A DNA stretch of 21,637 bases from Actinomycetes bacterium (GTDB lineage: Bacteria; Actinomycetota; Actinomycetes; Actinomycetales; Actinomycetaceae): positions 1 to 21,637 of the forward strand of contig JAEWHO010000011.1 of the NCBI GenBank assembly GCA_023387755.1, given 5' to 3'. Numbering within the stretch: position 1 is the stretch's first letter; every line of letters begins with the position of its first letter. The notes beneath the pieces are model-generated. The model searched no databases. It saw nothing but the letters and a program-made list of their open reading frames with translations, and was not told where the DNA came from. Below are positions 14,702 to 21,325 of this stretch, piece after piece. The translations under genes were made by a program, and so were the position numbers.

Positions 14702-14703
14702 CA

Positions 14704-14725
14704 ATATCCACTGACAAATGGATAT
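14704..14725. repeat. Inverted repeat ATATCCA/TGGATAT
   Basis: A perfect 7-bp inverted repeat with an 8-base loop lies 2 bases after the membrane-protein stop. The right side continues as ATATCCACA, so ATATCCAC also occurs as a direct repeat. No T-run follows. It could be a weak terminator or a binding site upstream of the HNH gene. Confidence 0.3.
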
Positions 14726-14831
14726 CCACAGATAGGCGGGAAGGGGGAGCAGCGAAGCTCGACGATCTGCTTCACTGGTGATCGATGTGCCGGTCAGAGC
14801 CGGTTCGCTATCACCGAGAGGAGGCCAGCCG

Positions 14832-16337
14832 ATGGAAATTAACGCGATTTTAGCGGCGGCTGGCTTGCGCGCAGTTGGCTCCGGCGATGGTGATGTGACC
14901 GGCTCCGGCGGAGCAGACACCAGATTATCGGGCGCATTGTATGCCGCAGCTACCCAGTTGATCGCCTATGCGTGTGAGCACGGCGTCGTCTGTAATACCG
15001 CGGACGCCGAGCTCGACGCCGCCATCGCCGCCGAACGGAACTGTCAGGCGAGCGACGTGCTGCGCACCAAACTGCTAGCACAAGCAGATCGCTCAGCGGG
15101 GGCACGTAAACGTAAGACGACGACGGCGCAGATCGTGGCAGAACTGCGGTGTATCCCGCTGAAAGAAGCCGCAGATGCCGTAGTCTACGCGCAGAAGCAG
15201 GCGCAGTTCCCGCGGGCACTCGCGGACGCTGCCGCTGGACTAATGTCGACAGAGAATTTATGTACGACCGTGCAGACCTTGGAGCAGTTGCGGCCGCACT
15301 ACAGCGAACAGACATTCGCGGAAGTGGAGACGGAAGTCTTGGCTGCCGCCCGCACGCCGGTTCCGGCTGAATTCAAAAAGCGCTGCCGGCGCACGCTGGC
15401 GGAAGTCGATTCTGCGCTTGCGCGCTCCGATGCTCAAGCACGTGCCCGACGCAAAGCCCACACCTGGCAGACTCGGGGACTGTGGATCACCCCCATTGAA
15501 GATGGCGAGTTCGGTGCGCGTATTAGCGGAATTTTACCGACCGAATATTTGCGGGTCTTCCTGCCTGCGCTAGAAGATAAAGCTGCCCGGATTGGGCGCG
15601 CCCAACGCCAAGGCAAAGGCCGGAGACGAGCCGACGACCGCCGCTATCGCCTGCTTGATGCACTGGTGGAATCGGTGACGGGTGCTAAGGTTCCCAAGCC
15701 CGACCCGATTGACGGCGGCGCTGATGAGCTCCCGCGCGATGAAGAGCGGCTCGGCCAACCCGATCCGGCGGTGCGCGTGCTTCGAGGTGCGCGCCGACAG
15801 ATTGACGCCGTCAACCTCGACGCCGTACCCCGAGTCGAACGGGACCGAAAGCTGTGGGACACCACCGCGGCTGACTGTGGCCGTACTCAGCGCACCGCGC
15901 CGCCGGCACTGCGCCGCCTATTGGCCCTGCGCGACGGCGGCTGCGTTCACCCCCATTGCAATGTGCCACCGCCACTATGCGAAGGCCACCATGTGAGGTC
16001 ATGGAGTAACGGTGGACGTACGGATTTGGGAAATATGGTGTTGCTCTGCCACCACCACCACTACCTGGTGGAGCATCCGCCGGATGATACGAGGGTATGG
16101 CGCATCAGCTTTGACGACAATGGGATACCGGTAGCGATTCCACCAGAGCATATCGATCCGGAACAACGGCCGGTCTATCATCCCCGGTTCGCCGCCCCCA
16201 TCATTAACATTGCCCTGCCAGACGGTGAAACAGATGTCGAAGGAGTGGGGGATCGTCTCGCTCCCGTGACTCCGGCACCGCAGCATGGTCGAGCCAGCGT
16301 GAACTCGCCTCCACAGCAGCAGAGCATTCCAGCCTAG
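14832..16337 (+). CDS. DUF222 / HNH endonuclease domain protein (13E12-repeat type)
   Basis: 501 residues from the ATG at 14832, preceded by GAGGAGG at 7 bases; an upstream in-frame start at 14778 lacks such a site. The long N-terminal part (about 30-330) is the helical, Arg- and Ala-rich DUF222 region. The C-terminal HNH module has zinc-type cysteines C371 and C376 (GGCVHPHC), the catalytic pair H386-H387 (EGHHV), N401 (LGNMVLLC), C406 and the HHHH run at 407-410. Proteins of this type occur in several copies in actinobacterial genomes, related to the mycobacterial REP13E12 family; they are suspected mobile or homing nucleases, but their role is not settled. A disordered Pro/Gln tail ends the protein. 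No flanking repeats of an insertion are visible. Confidence 0.9.
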   Translation: MEINAILAAAGLRAVGSGDGDVTGSGGADTRLSGALYAAATQLIAYACEHGVVCNTADAELDAAIAAERNCQASDVLRTKLLAQADRSAGARKRKTTTAQIVAELRCIPLKEAADAVVYAQKQAQFPRALADAAAGLMSTENLCTTVQTLEQLRPHYSEQTFAEVETEVLAAARTPVPAEFKKRCRRTLAEVDSALARSDAQARARRKAHTWQTRGLWITPIEDGEFGARISGILPTEYLRVFLPALEDKAARIGRAQRQGKGRRRADDRRYRLLDALVESVTGAKVPKPDPIDGGADELPRDEERLGQPDPAVRVLRGARRQIDAVNLDAVPRVERDRKLWDTTAADCGRTQRTAPPALRRLLALRDGGCVHPHCNVPPPLCEGHHVRSWSNGGRTDLGNMVLLCHHHHYLVEHPPDDTRVWRISFDDNGIPVAIPPEHIDPEQRPVYHPRFAAPIINIALPDGETDVEGVGDRLAPVTPAPQHGRASVNSPPQQQSIPA

Positions 16338-16385
16338 GGGGTGAGGTAGTCCTCCTGCCCACTGGGGCCCAGAGAAGGGGACCGA

Positions 16386-16420
16386 GCCCGCGCATATGAC
16401 TTCGTGACGAGTGCGCGGGC
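16386..16420. terminator. 9-bp GC-rich hairpin between HNH gene and ychF
   Basis: GCCCGCGCA (16386-16394) pairs perfectly with TGCGCGGGC (16412-16420) across a 17-base loop. There is no T-run on either strand. It lies 49 bases after the HNH stop and 42 bases before the ychF promoter box, the expected place for a terminator. Hairpins lacking a U-tract are often proposed as terminators in high-GC actinobacteria. Confidence 0.45.
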
Positions 16421-16461
16421 GAGGGTCGTCGCCATTATTCCCGCTAGGCCGGGCATTTAGG

Positions 16462-16467
16462 TAAAGT
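16462..16467 (+). promoter_or_regulatory. ychF: Probable -10 box (TAAAGT) for leaderless ychF mRNA
   Basis: TAAAGT ends 8 bases before the GTG at 16476, so the transcript would begin at or next to the start codon. No ribosome-binding sequence is present. Confidence 0.45.
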
Positions 16468-16475
16468 GGGACGAC

Positions 16476-17561
16476 GTGGCCCTAACTATCGGTATTGCAG
16501 GATTGCCCAACGTCGGCAAATCGACCCTATTCAACGCTCTTACCCGCGCGACGGTTCTCGCAGCGAACTACCCCTTCGCCACGATCGAACCGAACGTGGG
16601 CGTGGTACCACTGCCTGATGCGCGCTTAGGGCAGTTGGCGGAACTCTTTGATTCCGAAAAAATTGTGCCCGCCACGGTGTCATTCGTGGATATTGCTGGG
16701 ATCGTTCGTGGTGCTTCCGAAGGGGAAGGGTTGGGGAATCAGTTCCTCGCCAATATTCGTGAAGCTGATGCAATCTGCCAAGTGACGCGCGCGTTCGCTG
16801 ATCCCGATGTGGTTCACGTAGACGGGAAAGTCGATCCTGCGGCCGATATCGAAACGATCAGCACCGAGTTGATCCTCGCGGACCTGCAAACCCTCGAACG
16901 GGCTATTCCGCGCTTGGAGAAGGAAGTACGCGGAAAGAAAACCGAAAAAGCGGTGCTCGATACGGCTCTGGGGGCCAAGGACTTACTGGAGCGCGGGGTG
17001 TTGCTATCTGCCGGGGCGAAGGAAGCCGGTTTGGATCCGGATCATTTGGCCACCTTCCAGTTGATGACCTCCAAGCCCTTCATCTTCGTGTTCAACACCG
17101 ACGACGCTGGTTTGGCAGACACCGAGATGCAGGCGCGGCTGCGGGACCTGGTGGCTCCCGCGGAGGCAATCTTCTTGGACGCGAAGTTCGAATCCGAATT
17201 GGTGGAGCTGGAGGAAGATGAAGCTGCCGAGATGCTCGCTGAGGCGGGGATTGAGGAATCCGGCCTCGACCAACTCGCCCGGGTAGGATTCGATACGCTC
17301 GGGCTGCAAACCTACCTCACGGCCGGCCCGAAAGAAGCGCGCGCCTGGACGATTCGCAAAGGTTGGAAAGCTCCGCAGGCTGCCGGCGTAATTCATACCG
17401 ACTTTGAGAAAGGCTTCATTAAAGCCGAGGTTATCTCTTTCGAGGACTTGATGGAGATGGGCTCGATTGCGCAAGCTCGCGCGCACGGCAAGATGCGGAT
17501 GGAGGGTAAGGACTACGTCATGGCTGATGGGGACGTGGTCGAATTCCGCTTTAACGTGTGA
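16476..17561 (+). CDS. ychF: Redox-regulated ATPase YchF (Obg family)
   Basis: 361 residues from a GTG start at 16476; the protein begins exactly where YchF proteins do. It is a cytoplasmic Obg-family P-loop protein that in E. coli binds ribosomes and hydrolyses ATP rather than GTP. Motifs: G1 GLPNVGKS (9-16), the NYPFATIEPN switch region (31-40), DIAG (72-75) followed by IVRGASEGEGLGNQFL, and the base-recognition motif NTDD (207-210), where NxxE is usual in this ATP-specific subfamily. The C-terminus, from about 275, is the TGS domain with WTIRKGWKAPQAAGVIHTDF and FIKAEVI. Complete and single-gene: own promoter box, and a terminator directly after. Confidence 0.96.
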   Translation: MALTIGIAGLPNVGKSTLFNALTRATVLAANYPFATIEPNVGVVPLPDARLGQLAELFDSEKIVPATVSFVDIAGIVRGASEGEGLGNQFLANIREADAICQVTRAFADPDVVHVDGKVDPAADIETISTELILADLQTLERAIPRLEKEVRGKKTEKAVLDTALGAKDLLERGVLLSAGAKEAGLDPDHLATFQLMTSKPFIFVFNTDDAGLADTEMQARLRDLVAPAEAIFLDAKFESELVELEEDEAAEMLAEAGIEESGLDQLARVGFDTLGLQTYLTAGPKEARAWTIRKGWKAPQAAGVIHTDFEKGFIKAEVISFEDLMEMGSIAQARAHGKMRMEGKDYVMADGDVVEFRFNV

Positions 17562-17568
17562 TTGCTAG

Positions 17569-17618
17569 GCAGGGCGGGCGACATGACTATGACGGTTGTT
17601 CCGCCCGCTTTTCCCTGC
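17569..17618 (+). terminator. Rho-independent terminator after ychF
   Basis: GCGGGCG (17574-17580) pairs with CGCCCGC (17602-17608), followed by TTTT. An outer pairing of GCAGGG (17569-17574) with CCCTGC (17613-17618) flanks the T-run, so two alternative folds are possible. It starts 7 bases after the ychF stop codon. Confidence 0.7.
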
Positions 17619-17656
17619 ATTAGGGTGCCGTTGTAGCCGGTAGTTTAACTGCCCGA

Positions 17657-17860
17657 TTAGCGGTCAAAAGCGCCTAATTTTGTGCCAGCCGCCGCGCAGA
17701 AAATTGCTGCGATCACGCATGCGCCGCTAGCCCACATTGCTGCCGATCCTTCGAAGAAAATATCAACAAAGCCTAGGATTAGGCTCTCTACTAAGAGACC
17801 AATAATGGTCCAGGTTAACCACATGCCTCGGGGCGAGGGGCGGCGCCTACCCACGTTCAC
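17657..17860 (-). CDS. Small two-helix membrane protein, unrecognised
   Basis: 67 residues from a GTG at 17860, with AAAGG about 5 bases before it and a TATAAT box further upstream on the minus strand (17897-17902). An internal ATG (residue 13) is an alternative start. Residues 13-36 (MWLTWTIIGLLVESLILGF onward) and 40-62 (WASGACVIAAIFCAAAGTK) are membrane helices joined by a short acidic turn (FFEGS). It resembles the many short integral membrane proteins of actinobacteria, but I do not recognise a family. It is convergent with ychF and lies at the start of the region of lower GC. Confidence 0.5.
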   Translation of the reverse strand: MNVGRRRPSPRGMWLTWTIIGLLVESLILGFVDIFFEGSAAMWASGACVIAAIFCAAAGTKLGAFDR

Positions 17861-17901
17861 CCAGCCTTTCGAACGTAATCGAATATACGGAAGATTATTA
17901 T

Positions 17902-18273
17902 ATGCAGGCGGAAGGGTGGGAACATGCGGCCGAGGTGACGCTCCCGCAGTCTACGACCATTCCGGGACTACGCCAGGCAAACCTCTATGTGCGCCTTTCG
18001 CGATGGAGGCGCAGAAAACGTGATCTCCGGGAGCAGTAAAAGCTGACGGTTACGGGGGAGGGAGATCGCTCTTCACGCACTCTGGTAAAGATAAGTATTG
18101 GCGACAGTGCGCAACAGTTTACAGCCGGCTTTTCTTCGGGTGAGCGGTTCATTCTCGTGATCCGAGGATTGAGTGCTGCCTTAGGGAACAGCACCCTCTA
18201 CATTTCGACAGCTGTTCTCATTGAAGACGGTAGTGTAGTTCAAGCCACTAAGGAGTGGCTTACGATGACGTAG
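17902..18273 (+). pseudogene. Decayed coding region needing two compensating frame changes
   Basis: From the ATG at 17902 the frame reads protein-like sequence to about 18000 (EVTLPQSTTIPGLRQANLYV). It then turns Arg-rich and meets TAA at 18037. Shifting one base at about 18001 gives DGGAENVISGSSK. A shift back at the AAAA run (18038-18041) returns to the first frame, which reads KLTVTGEGDRSSRTLVKISI and on to ATKEWLTMT and TAG at 18271. The joined product would be about 122 residues, probably beta-rich. The first frame also stays open upstream to 17806 with plausible sequence from about 17872 (NVIEYTEDYY), so the true 5' end may be lost under the minus-strand gene. I do not recognise the family. 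Sequencing error is the main alternative. Confidence 0.5.
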
Positions 18274-18299
18274 CACTATGTTCACGGGAGATACACGGT

Positions 18300-18857
18300 A
18301 TGGAGATTGGGAGTCTCGCAGATTGGTTCAGCGCAATCGGTGGGGTGCTTGCGGTAGTGGCTGCAGTTGTGGCGTGGCGTGTGAGTGCCCATGCCTTGGA
18401 GCTTGAGCGCGTTCGGGAGGAGCGAGCGGCAGCGTGCCGACATCGTGAGCAGGCCGAACTTGTTTATGCAATTGGTGCGCTGCTGCCTGAGCGAGATAAA
18501 GGGAAACAGTGGGCGGTCTTGATGTGTAATTCCTCGGATAAGCCCATCTATAACGTCGTCATCAATACTGTGCCAAAAAATGGGGAGGAACGCCGTCCCG
18601 TGCAACTTGGCGCACTCCCGCCGGGGAAGTATGTCATTCCATCAACGAATACCTCGTTTCAGTGGGAAAACCTCCACGATTATTCGCTGTTCACCGAGCG
18701 AGTGGAATTTACAAAAGGCAAGGGTGCTAACGTTGTCTCAACTGTTGAATTCCAAGATGCGCACCGTGTGACGTGGGTGTTCGAACTTTCCTCTGAGGGA
18801 TCAAGGCTTCGTGAGATTCCTAGGAGTTCCGAGCAGGCCCCGCTCGAGAGCGATTGA
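18300..18857 (+). CDS. Membrane-anchored hypothetical protein
   Basis: 185 residues from the ATG at 18300; a GTG at 18255 would overlap the preceding coding remnant. An N-terminal membrane helix (about 8-25, FSAIGGVLAVVAAVVAWRV) is followed by a charged helix (29-48, ELERVREERAAACRHREQAE), probably a coiled coil. The rest is a beta-rich domain with NSSDKPIYNVVI, GALPPGKY and, near the end, FQDAHRVTWVFELSSEGSRLREI. Its layout (one helix, short coiled coil, then a domain with 'N.S..PI..V') is frequent among small actinobacterial proteins of unknown function. It follows the decayed gene on the same strand and may once have been its operon partner. No function is assigned. Confidence 0.7.
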   Translation: MEIGSLADWFSAIGGVLAVVAAVVAWRVSAHALELERVREERAAACRHREQAELVYAIGALLPERDKGKQWAVLMCNSSDKPIYNVVINTVPKNGEERRPVQLGALPPGKYVIPSTNTSFQWENLHDYSLFTERVEFTKGKGANVVSTVEFQDAHRVTWVFELSSEGSRLREIPRSSEQAPLESD

Positions 18858-19158
18858 TAGTTGACGATCATGATAGTTGTCTTCTAGCGCACCGCTGCGC
18901 AAGACGGACGCCAGTTTGTTCACTTCCGCGGATCGGTAGGGAGCAATTCGATAGGGAGAACTAGCGTTGAGCAGCTATACCATCCGATCGAACATGCTCC
19001 TCGTTTCCCGCAAGCGTCACAGTTACACGCAGGCAGCCGCCGAGGTTATCCACAGTTTTGGTTGGGGTCTTTTCAAGGTGGGGGTGTTACCGGTAGTGTC
19101 TATCCCAACATAAAACGTGACCTGGAGCACGCATGGCTGCGTGTTGGGAGGATAGTGC
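18858..19158. other. Intergenic region before the lipoprotein cassettes
   Basis: 301 bases with no convincing gene. A TTG-started frame (18967-19113, 48 codons) has AGGGAGAA upstream but unremarkable sequence. Small hairpins are GCGCA-CCGC-TGCGC (near 18890) and CACGC-ATGGCT-GCGTG (near 19130). A perfect DnaA-box-like TTATCCACA occurs at 19046-19054. The last 14 bases include GGGAGG, the ribosome site of the lipoprotein gene. I could not identify a clear promoter. Confidence 0.4.
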
Positions 19159-19830
19159 ATGTTGAGACGAGTTGGAATCGTTGCTGCCTTGGTGGGCAGT
19201 GCTTTGGTGTTGTCTGGGTGTGGCGCGGATAAGGAGCCGGCGGCTGTTGCGGTGACGCCGGGGGCGCCGGTGCCGTCGCCGTCGTGGACTCCGCCGCCGG
19301 CGGGGATGTGGACGGAGTCGGATCTGGCGGAAGGCCGGGAAGTACCGCCGGAGGAAATGGATCGCCTGCGGCCACTCCCGGAGGTGCCGGAAGAGCCCGA
19401 GACAATCACGCACAACACCGAACGAGGCGCAAAAGACGCAGCGCTGTATTTTGCTCGGTTGATATCCATTTCCATGGAGAGGGGGGAGACAGAGCATATT
19501 GAGGCGTTGGTTGCAGATACTTGTCACAACTGTTCGAATCTGGATAAGGCTATGAAAGAGCTTGCTGAATCGACAAGACTCCCGCGATGCAAGGGACACG
19601 ATTTCTCGGTGACAGACGTAGTTCCTGGGACAGGAGAGATCCCTTATTACGATTTGGAAGTCCTACGTGAAACACACAGCTGTGTCGAGTTTATTCATAG
19701 CAAAAATATTGTTGATGACAAGGTTGATAAAACGGTCAAAAAGAACTGGTATACCGTACGATATATCGACGGTAAATGGACCCCTTACGACCTGAGCTTA
19801 GGGGGGAAGCCGACAAATGCGGAGAATTAG
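19159..19830 (+). CDS. DUF6318-like lipoprotein, cassette 1
   Basis: 223 residues, with GGGAGG upstream of the ATG. The N-terminus is a lipoprotein signal with lipobox LSGC (18-21, lipidated C21). Residues 25-73 are a Pro-rich constant segment (PSPSWTPPPAGMWTESDL) nearly identical to cassette 2. After it comes the DUF6318-type domain: THNTERGAKDAALYFARL, TCHNC (C122, C125), C144 and C175, which could form two disulfides, and a C-terminal NWYTVRYIDGKWTPYDLSL. Beyond the constant segment it is a little under half identical to cassette 2 by eye. It is anchored outside the membrane; function is unknown. Its last 14 bases overlap the PKD gene, so the two are coupled. Confidence 0.85.
   Translation: MLRRVGIVAALVGSALVLSGCGADKEPAAVAVTPGAPVPSPSWTPPPAGMWTESDLAEGREVPPEEMDRLRPLPEVPEEPETITHNTERGAKDAALYFARLISISMERGETEHIEALVADTCHNCSNLDKAMKELAESTRLPRCKGHDFSVTDVVPGTGEIPYYDLEVLRETHSCVEFIHSKNIVDDKVDKTVKKNWYTVRYIDGKWTPYDLSLGGKPTNAEN
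19231..19289 (+). repeat. 59-bp exact repeat, copy 1 (lipoprotein constant block)
   Basis: Identical base for base to 20726-20784, including third codon positions, and in the same reading frame (from residue K25 here, K27 in copy 2). Similarity continues with a few changes to about 19375. Confidence 0.95.
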
Positions 19831-20593
19831 TCTCTCGTTAGTTTGTGCGTTTTGCTTCGCTTCCAGCCTTGCTGCTACCGACAGTGCATATGCGGATGTT
19901 AGCTGTGGGGGTGTCACAAGTGGATTTGACTGCGAAGGATGGAAGGATCGAGGGGATCCGGGCCGCGGAGGTGGTGGCCCCGGTAGGGGTGGTGGTTCCG
20001 GTGGTGGTGGGAAGAAGGTGAAGCCGCAGCCCGTTGAGTGGGGGCGGGGGTTTTATTGTTTGGTTAAGCCGGGTTTTGGGGCGCGGGAGTGTCAGGATTT
20101 TGAGGTGGTGCCGGCTGATCCGGTGAATCCGGTGGAGCCTGCGCCGGGGGAGCCCATCACGATTCGGGATGTGGCTCATTTCCCGGTCAATAAGGGTGAG
20201 TTGGTGATCCAGCCTGGTGGGGGCCAGCACACGGTGAATATGAAGGGCAACGTGTACTCGACTGCGGCCACGCATGAGTTGACTCTGCCTTTGTTGGGTG
20301 AGCCGTTGACGGTGCAGTTTATTCCGGTTGATTTTGCTTTTGATTTTGGTGACGGTACTCCGGTGGTGTCGGGTGCTGGTGCTGGGGCTGCGTATCCGGA
20401 GGGGAATATCCGGCACGTCTACCGCAAGGTCGGTACCTACACGATCACAGTGACTACCTCGTGGATGGCGAACTATAAAGACCCCGCCTCTGGGATGTGG
20501 ATTCCGATCCCGGGCACGCTCACCACCACAGTCCAGTCCCCGCCCCAGAAGGTGAACGAGTACCACATCGTCCTGACCGACCCGACCGGATAG
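19817..20593 (+). CDS. Secreted Gly-rich protein with PKD domain, cassette 1
   Basis: 258 residues from the ATG at 19817, overlapping the lipoprotein gene by 14 bases, with GGGGGGAAG 8 bases upstream. Residues 1-26 are a signal peptide (cleavage likely after AYA). The mature N-terminus has C30 and C39 (GFDCEG), a Gly/Arg-rich linker (44-65), and then the constant block YCLVKPGFGARECQDF (80-95) with C81 and C92. A Pro/Val stretch follows. Residues about 165-215 are a PKD-like fold with FDFGDGT (175-181) and HVYRKVGTYTITVTT (200-214). There is no LPXTG anchor, so the protein is probably released or held by a partner. The neighbouring lipoprotein is the obvious candidate. PKD domains usually mediate binding; there is no catalytic motif. 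Confidence 0.83.
   Translation: MRRISLSLVCAFCFASSLAATDSAYADVSCGGVTSGFDCEGWKDRGDPGRGGGGPGRGGGSGGGGKKVKPQPVEWGRGFYCLVKPGFGARECQDFEVVPADPVNPVEPAPGEPITIRDVAHFPVNKGELVIQPGGGQHTVNMKGNVYSTAATHELTLPLLGEPLTVQFIPVDFAFDFGDGTPVVSGAGAGAAYPEGNIRHVYRKVGTYTITVTTSWMANYKDPASGMWIPIPGTLTTTVQSPPQKVNEYHIVLTDPTG
20054..20154 (+). repeat. 101-bp exact repeat, copy 1 (secreted-protein constant block)
   Basis: Identical base for base to 21537-21637, where the window ends, so the true length is unknown. It begins exactly at codon Y80 of the PKD protein, directly after the diverged Gly-rich N-terminus. The DNA is strikingly G/T-rich on the plus strand. Confidence 0.95.
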
Positions 20594-20647
20594 CTTTTAA
20601 TATCGCTTCTTGACCTAACGCTGTAACTAAACACGAAAGGCCCTCGT
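20594..20647 (+). promoter_or_regulatory. Short spacer between cassettes 1 and 2
   Basis: 54 bases with no terminator hairpin. TTGACC at 20610-20615 resembles a -35 box, but no well-spaced -10 box follows; TAACTA (20624-20629) is too close. GAAAGG, 7 bases before the ATG at 20648, is the ribosome site. The cassettes may be co-transcribed. Confidence 0.35.
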
Positions 20648-21325
20648 ATGCGCACATATTTCAAACTCGCTGTCACCATACTCGTTGCATCGAGCGCGTT
20701 GGTGTTGTCTGGTTGTGGCAGTGAGAAGGAGCCGGCGGCTGTTGCGGTGACGCCGGGGGCGCCGGTGCCGTCGCCGTCGTGGACACCGCCGCCTGCTGGG
20801 ATGTGGACGGAATCCGATCTGGAGGTCGGGCGCGAGGTGCCGCCAGAGGAAATGGATCGCCTGCGCCCTGTAATTGAAATTCCGCAAGAGCCGGCAACGA
20901 TGACTCATAACACAGAGCAAGGCGCGAAGGATGCTGCAGAGTATTTGGCCTGGACAGTTGCTGCATCAGTTGAGCGGGGAGATCCCAGCCTGCTGGAAGA
21001 ATATGTATCTGATAGTTGTATGAATTGCGCGTCGGTTCACGAGGTAGTTAAAAGAATTGCCGAATCCCCCCAACGAGCGCGATGCGGGAAGCACTCTATC
21101 AGTGTGGGAAAGGTTGTTGCAGGTACCGGTGAAGTTCCTTTCTATGACGTGGAAATAAAAGATGAGGACAAGGCATGCCTCAGCTTTAATTTGGATAATA
21201 ACCTGGTGGAAAAAGAATATCCGGATGAGATGGTTTCTTCCTGGTATGTCGTCCAATACCTTGACGGTAAGTGGGTGCCCTATAATATTTCACTAACAGA
21301 GAAGCCGGTCTATGAAAGCAATTAA
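20648..21325 (+). CDS. DUF6318-like lipoprotein, cassette 2
   Basis: 225 residues. Lipobox LSGC, with lipidated C23. The signal peptide differs from cassette 1, but residues 27-75 repeat its constant segment. The domain then diverges while keeping THNTEQGAKDAAEY, SDSCMNC (C124, C127), C146, C177, GTGEVPFYD and the ending SSWYVVQYLDGKWVPYNISL. All four domain cysteines and their spacing match cassette 1, which argues for disulfides in an extracytoplasmic fold. The last 14 bases overlap the following secreted-protein gene, exactly as in cassette 1. Base composition falls to clearly lower GC after the constant segment (about 20,870 onward). Confidence 0.85.
   Translation: MRTYFKLAVTILVASSALVLSGCGSEKEPAAVAVTPGAPVPSPSWTPPPAGMWTESDLEVGREVPPEEMDRLRPVIEIPQEPATMTHNTEQGAKDAAEYLAWTVAASVERGDPSLLEEYVSDSCMNCASVHEVVKRIAESPQRARCGKHSISVGKVVAGTGEVPFYDVEIKDEDKACLSFNLDNNLVEKEYPDEMVSSWYVVQYLDGKWVPYNISLTEKPVYESN
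20726..20784 (+). repeat. 59-bp exact repeat, copy 2 (lipoprotein constant block)
   Basis: Same sequence as 19231-19289; the spacing between copies is 1,495 bases. Confidence 0.95.

Noticed and set aside
14832..16337. HNH gene as an inserted mobile element
   Set aside because: No terminal inverted repeats, target duplication or attachment-site repeat could be seen around it.
17773..17800. Tandem hairpins AGCCTA-GGAT-TAGGCT and TCTCT-ACTA-AGAGA
   Set aside because: They lie inside the small membrane-protein gene, have no T-run at a sensible distance, and may simply reflect Leu/Gly codons.
17682..18023. Plus-strand frame overlapping the small membrane protein
   Set aside because: Composition is typical of an off-frame reading (many Pro, Arg and Gly runs), and it conflicts with the protein-like frame from 17902.
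19046..19054. Perfect DnaA-box sequence TTATCCACA, with a near match at 14722-14730
   Set aside because: One exact 9-mer in about 21 kb is not improbable by chance. There is no cluster of boxes, AT-rich unwinding region or dnaA/dnaN nearby, so it is not called an origin.
18967..19113. TTG-started 48-codon frame with AGGGAGAA upstream
   Set aside because: Rare start codon, short, no recognisable motif or membrane segment, and it overlaps hairpin-rich intergenic DNA.
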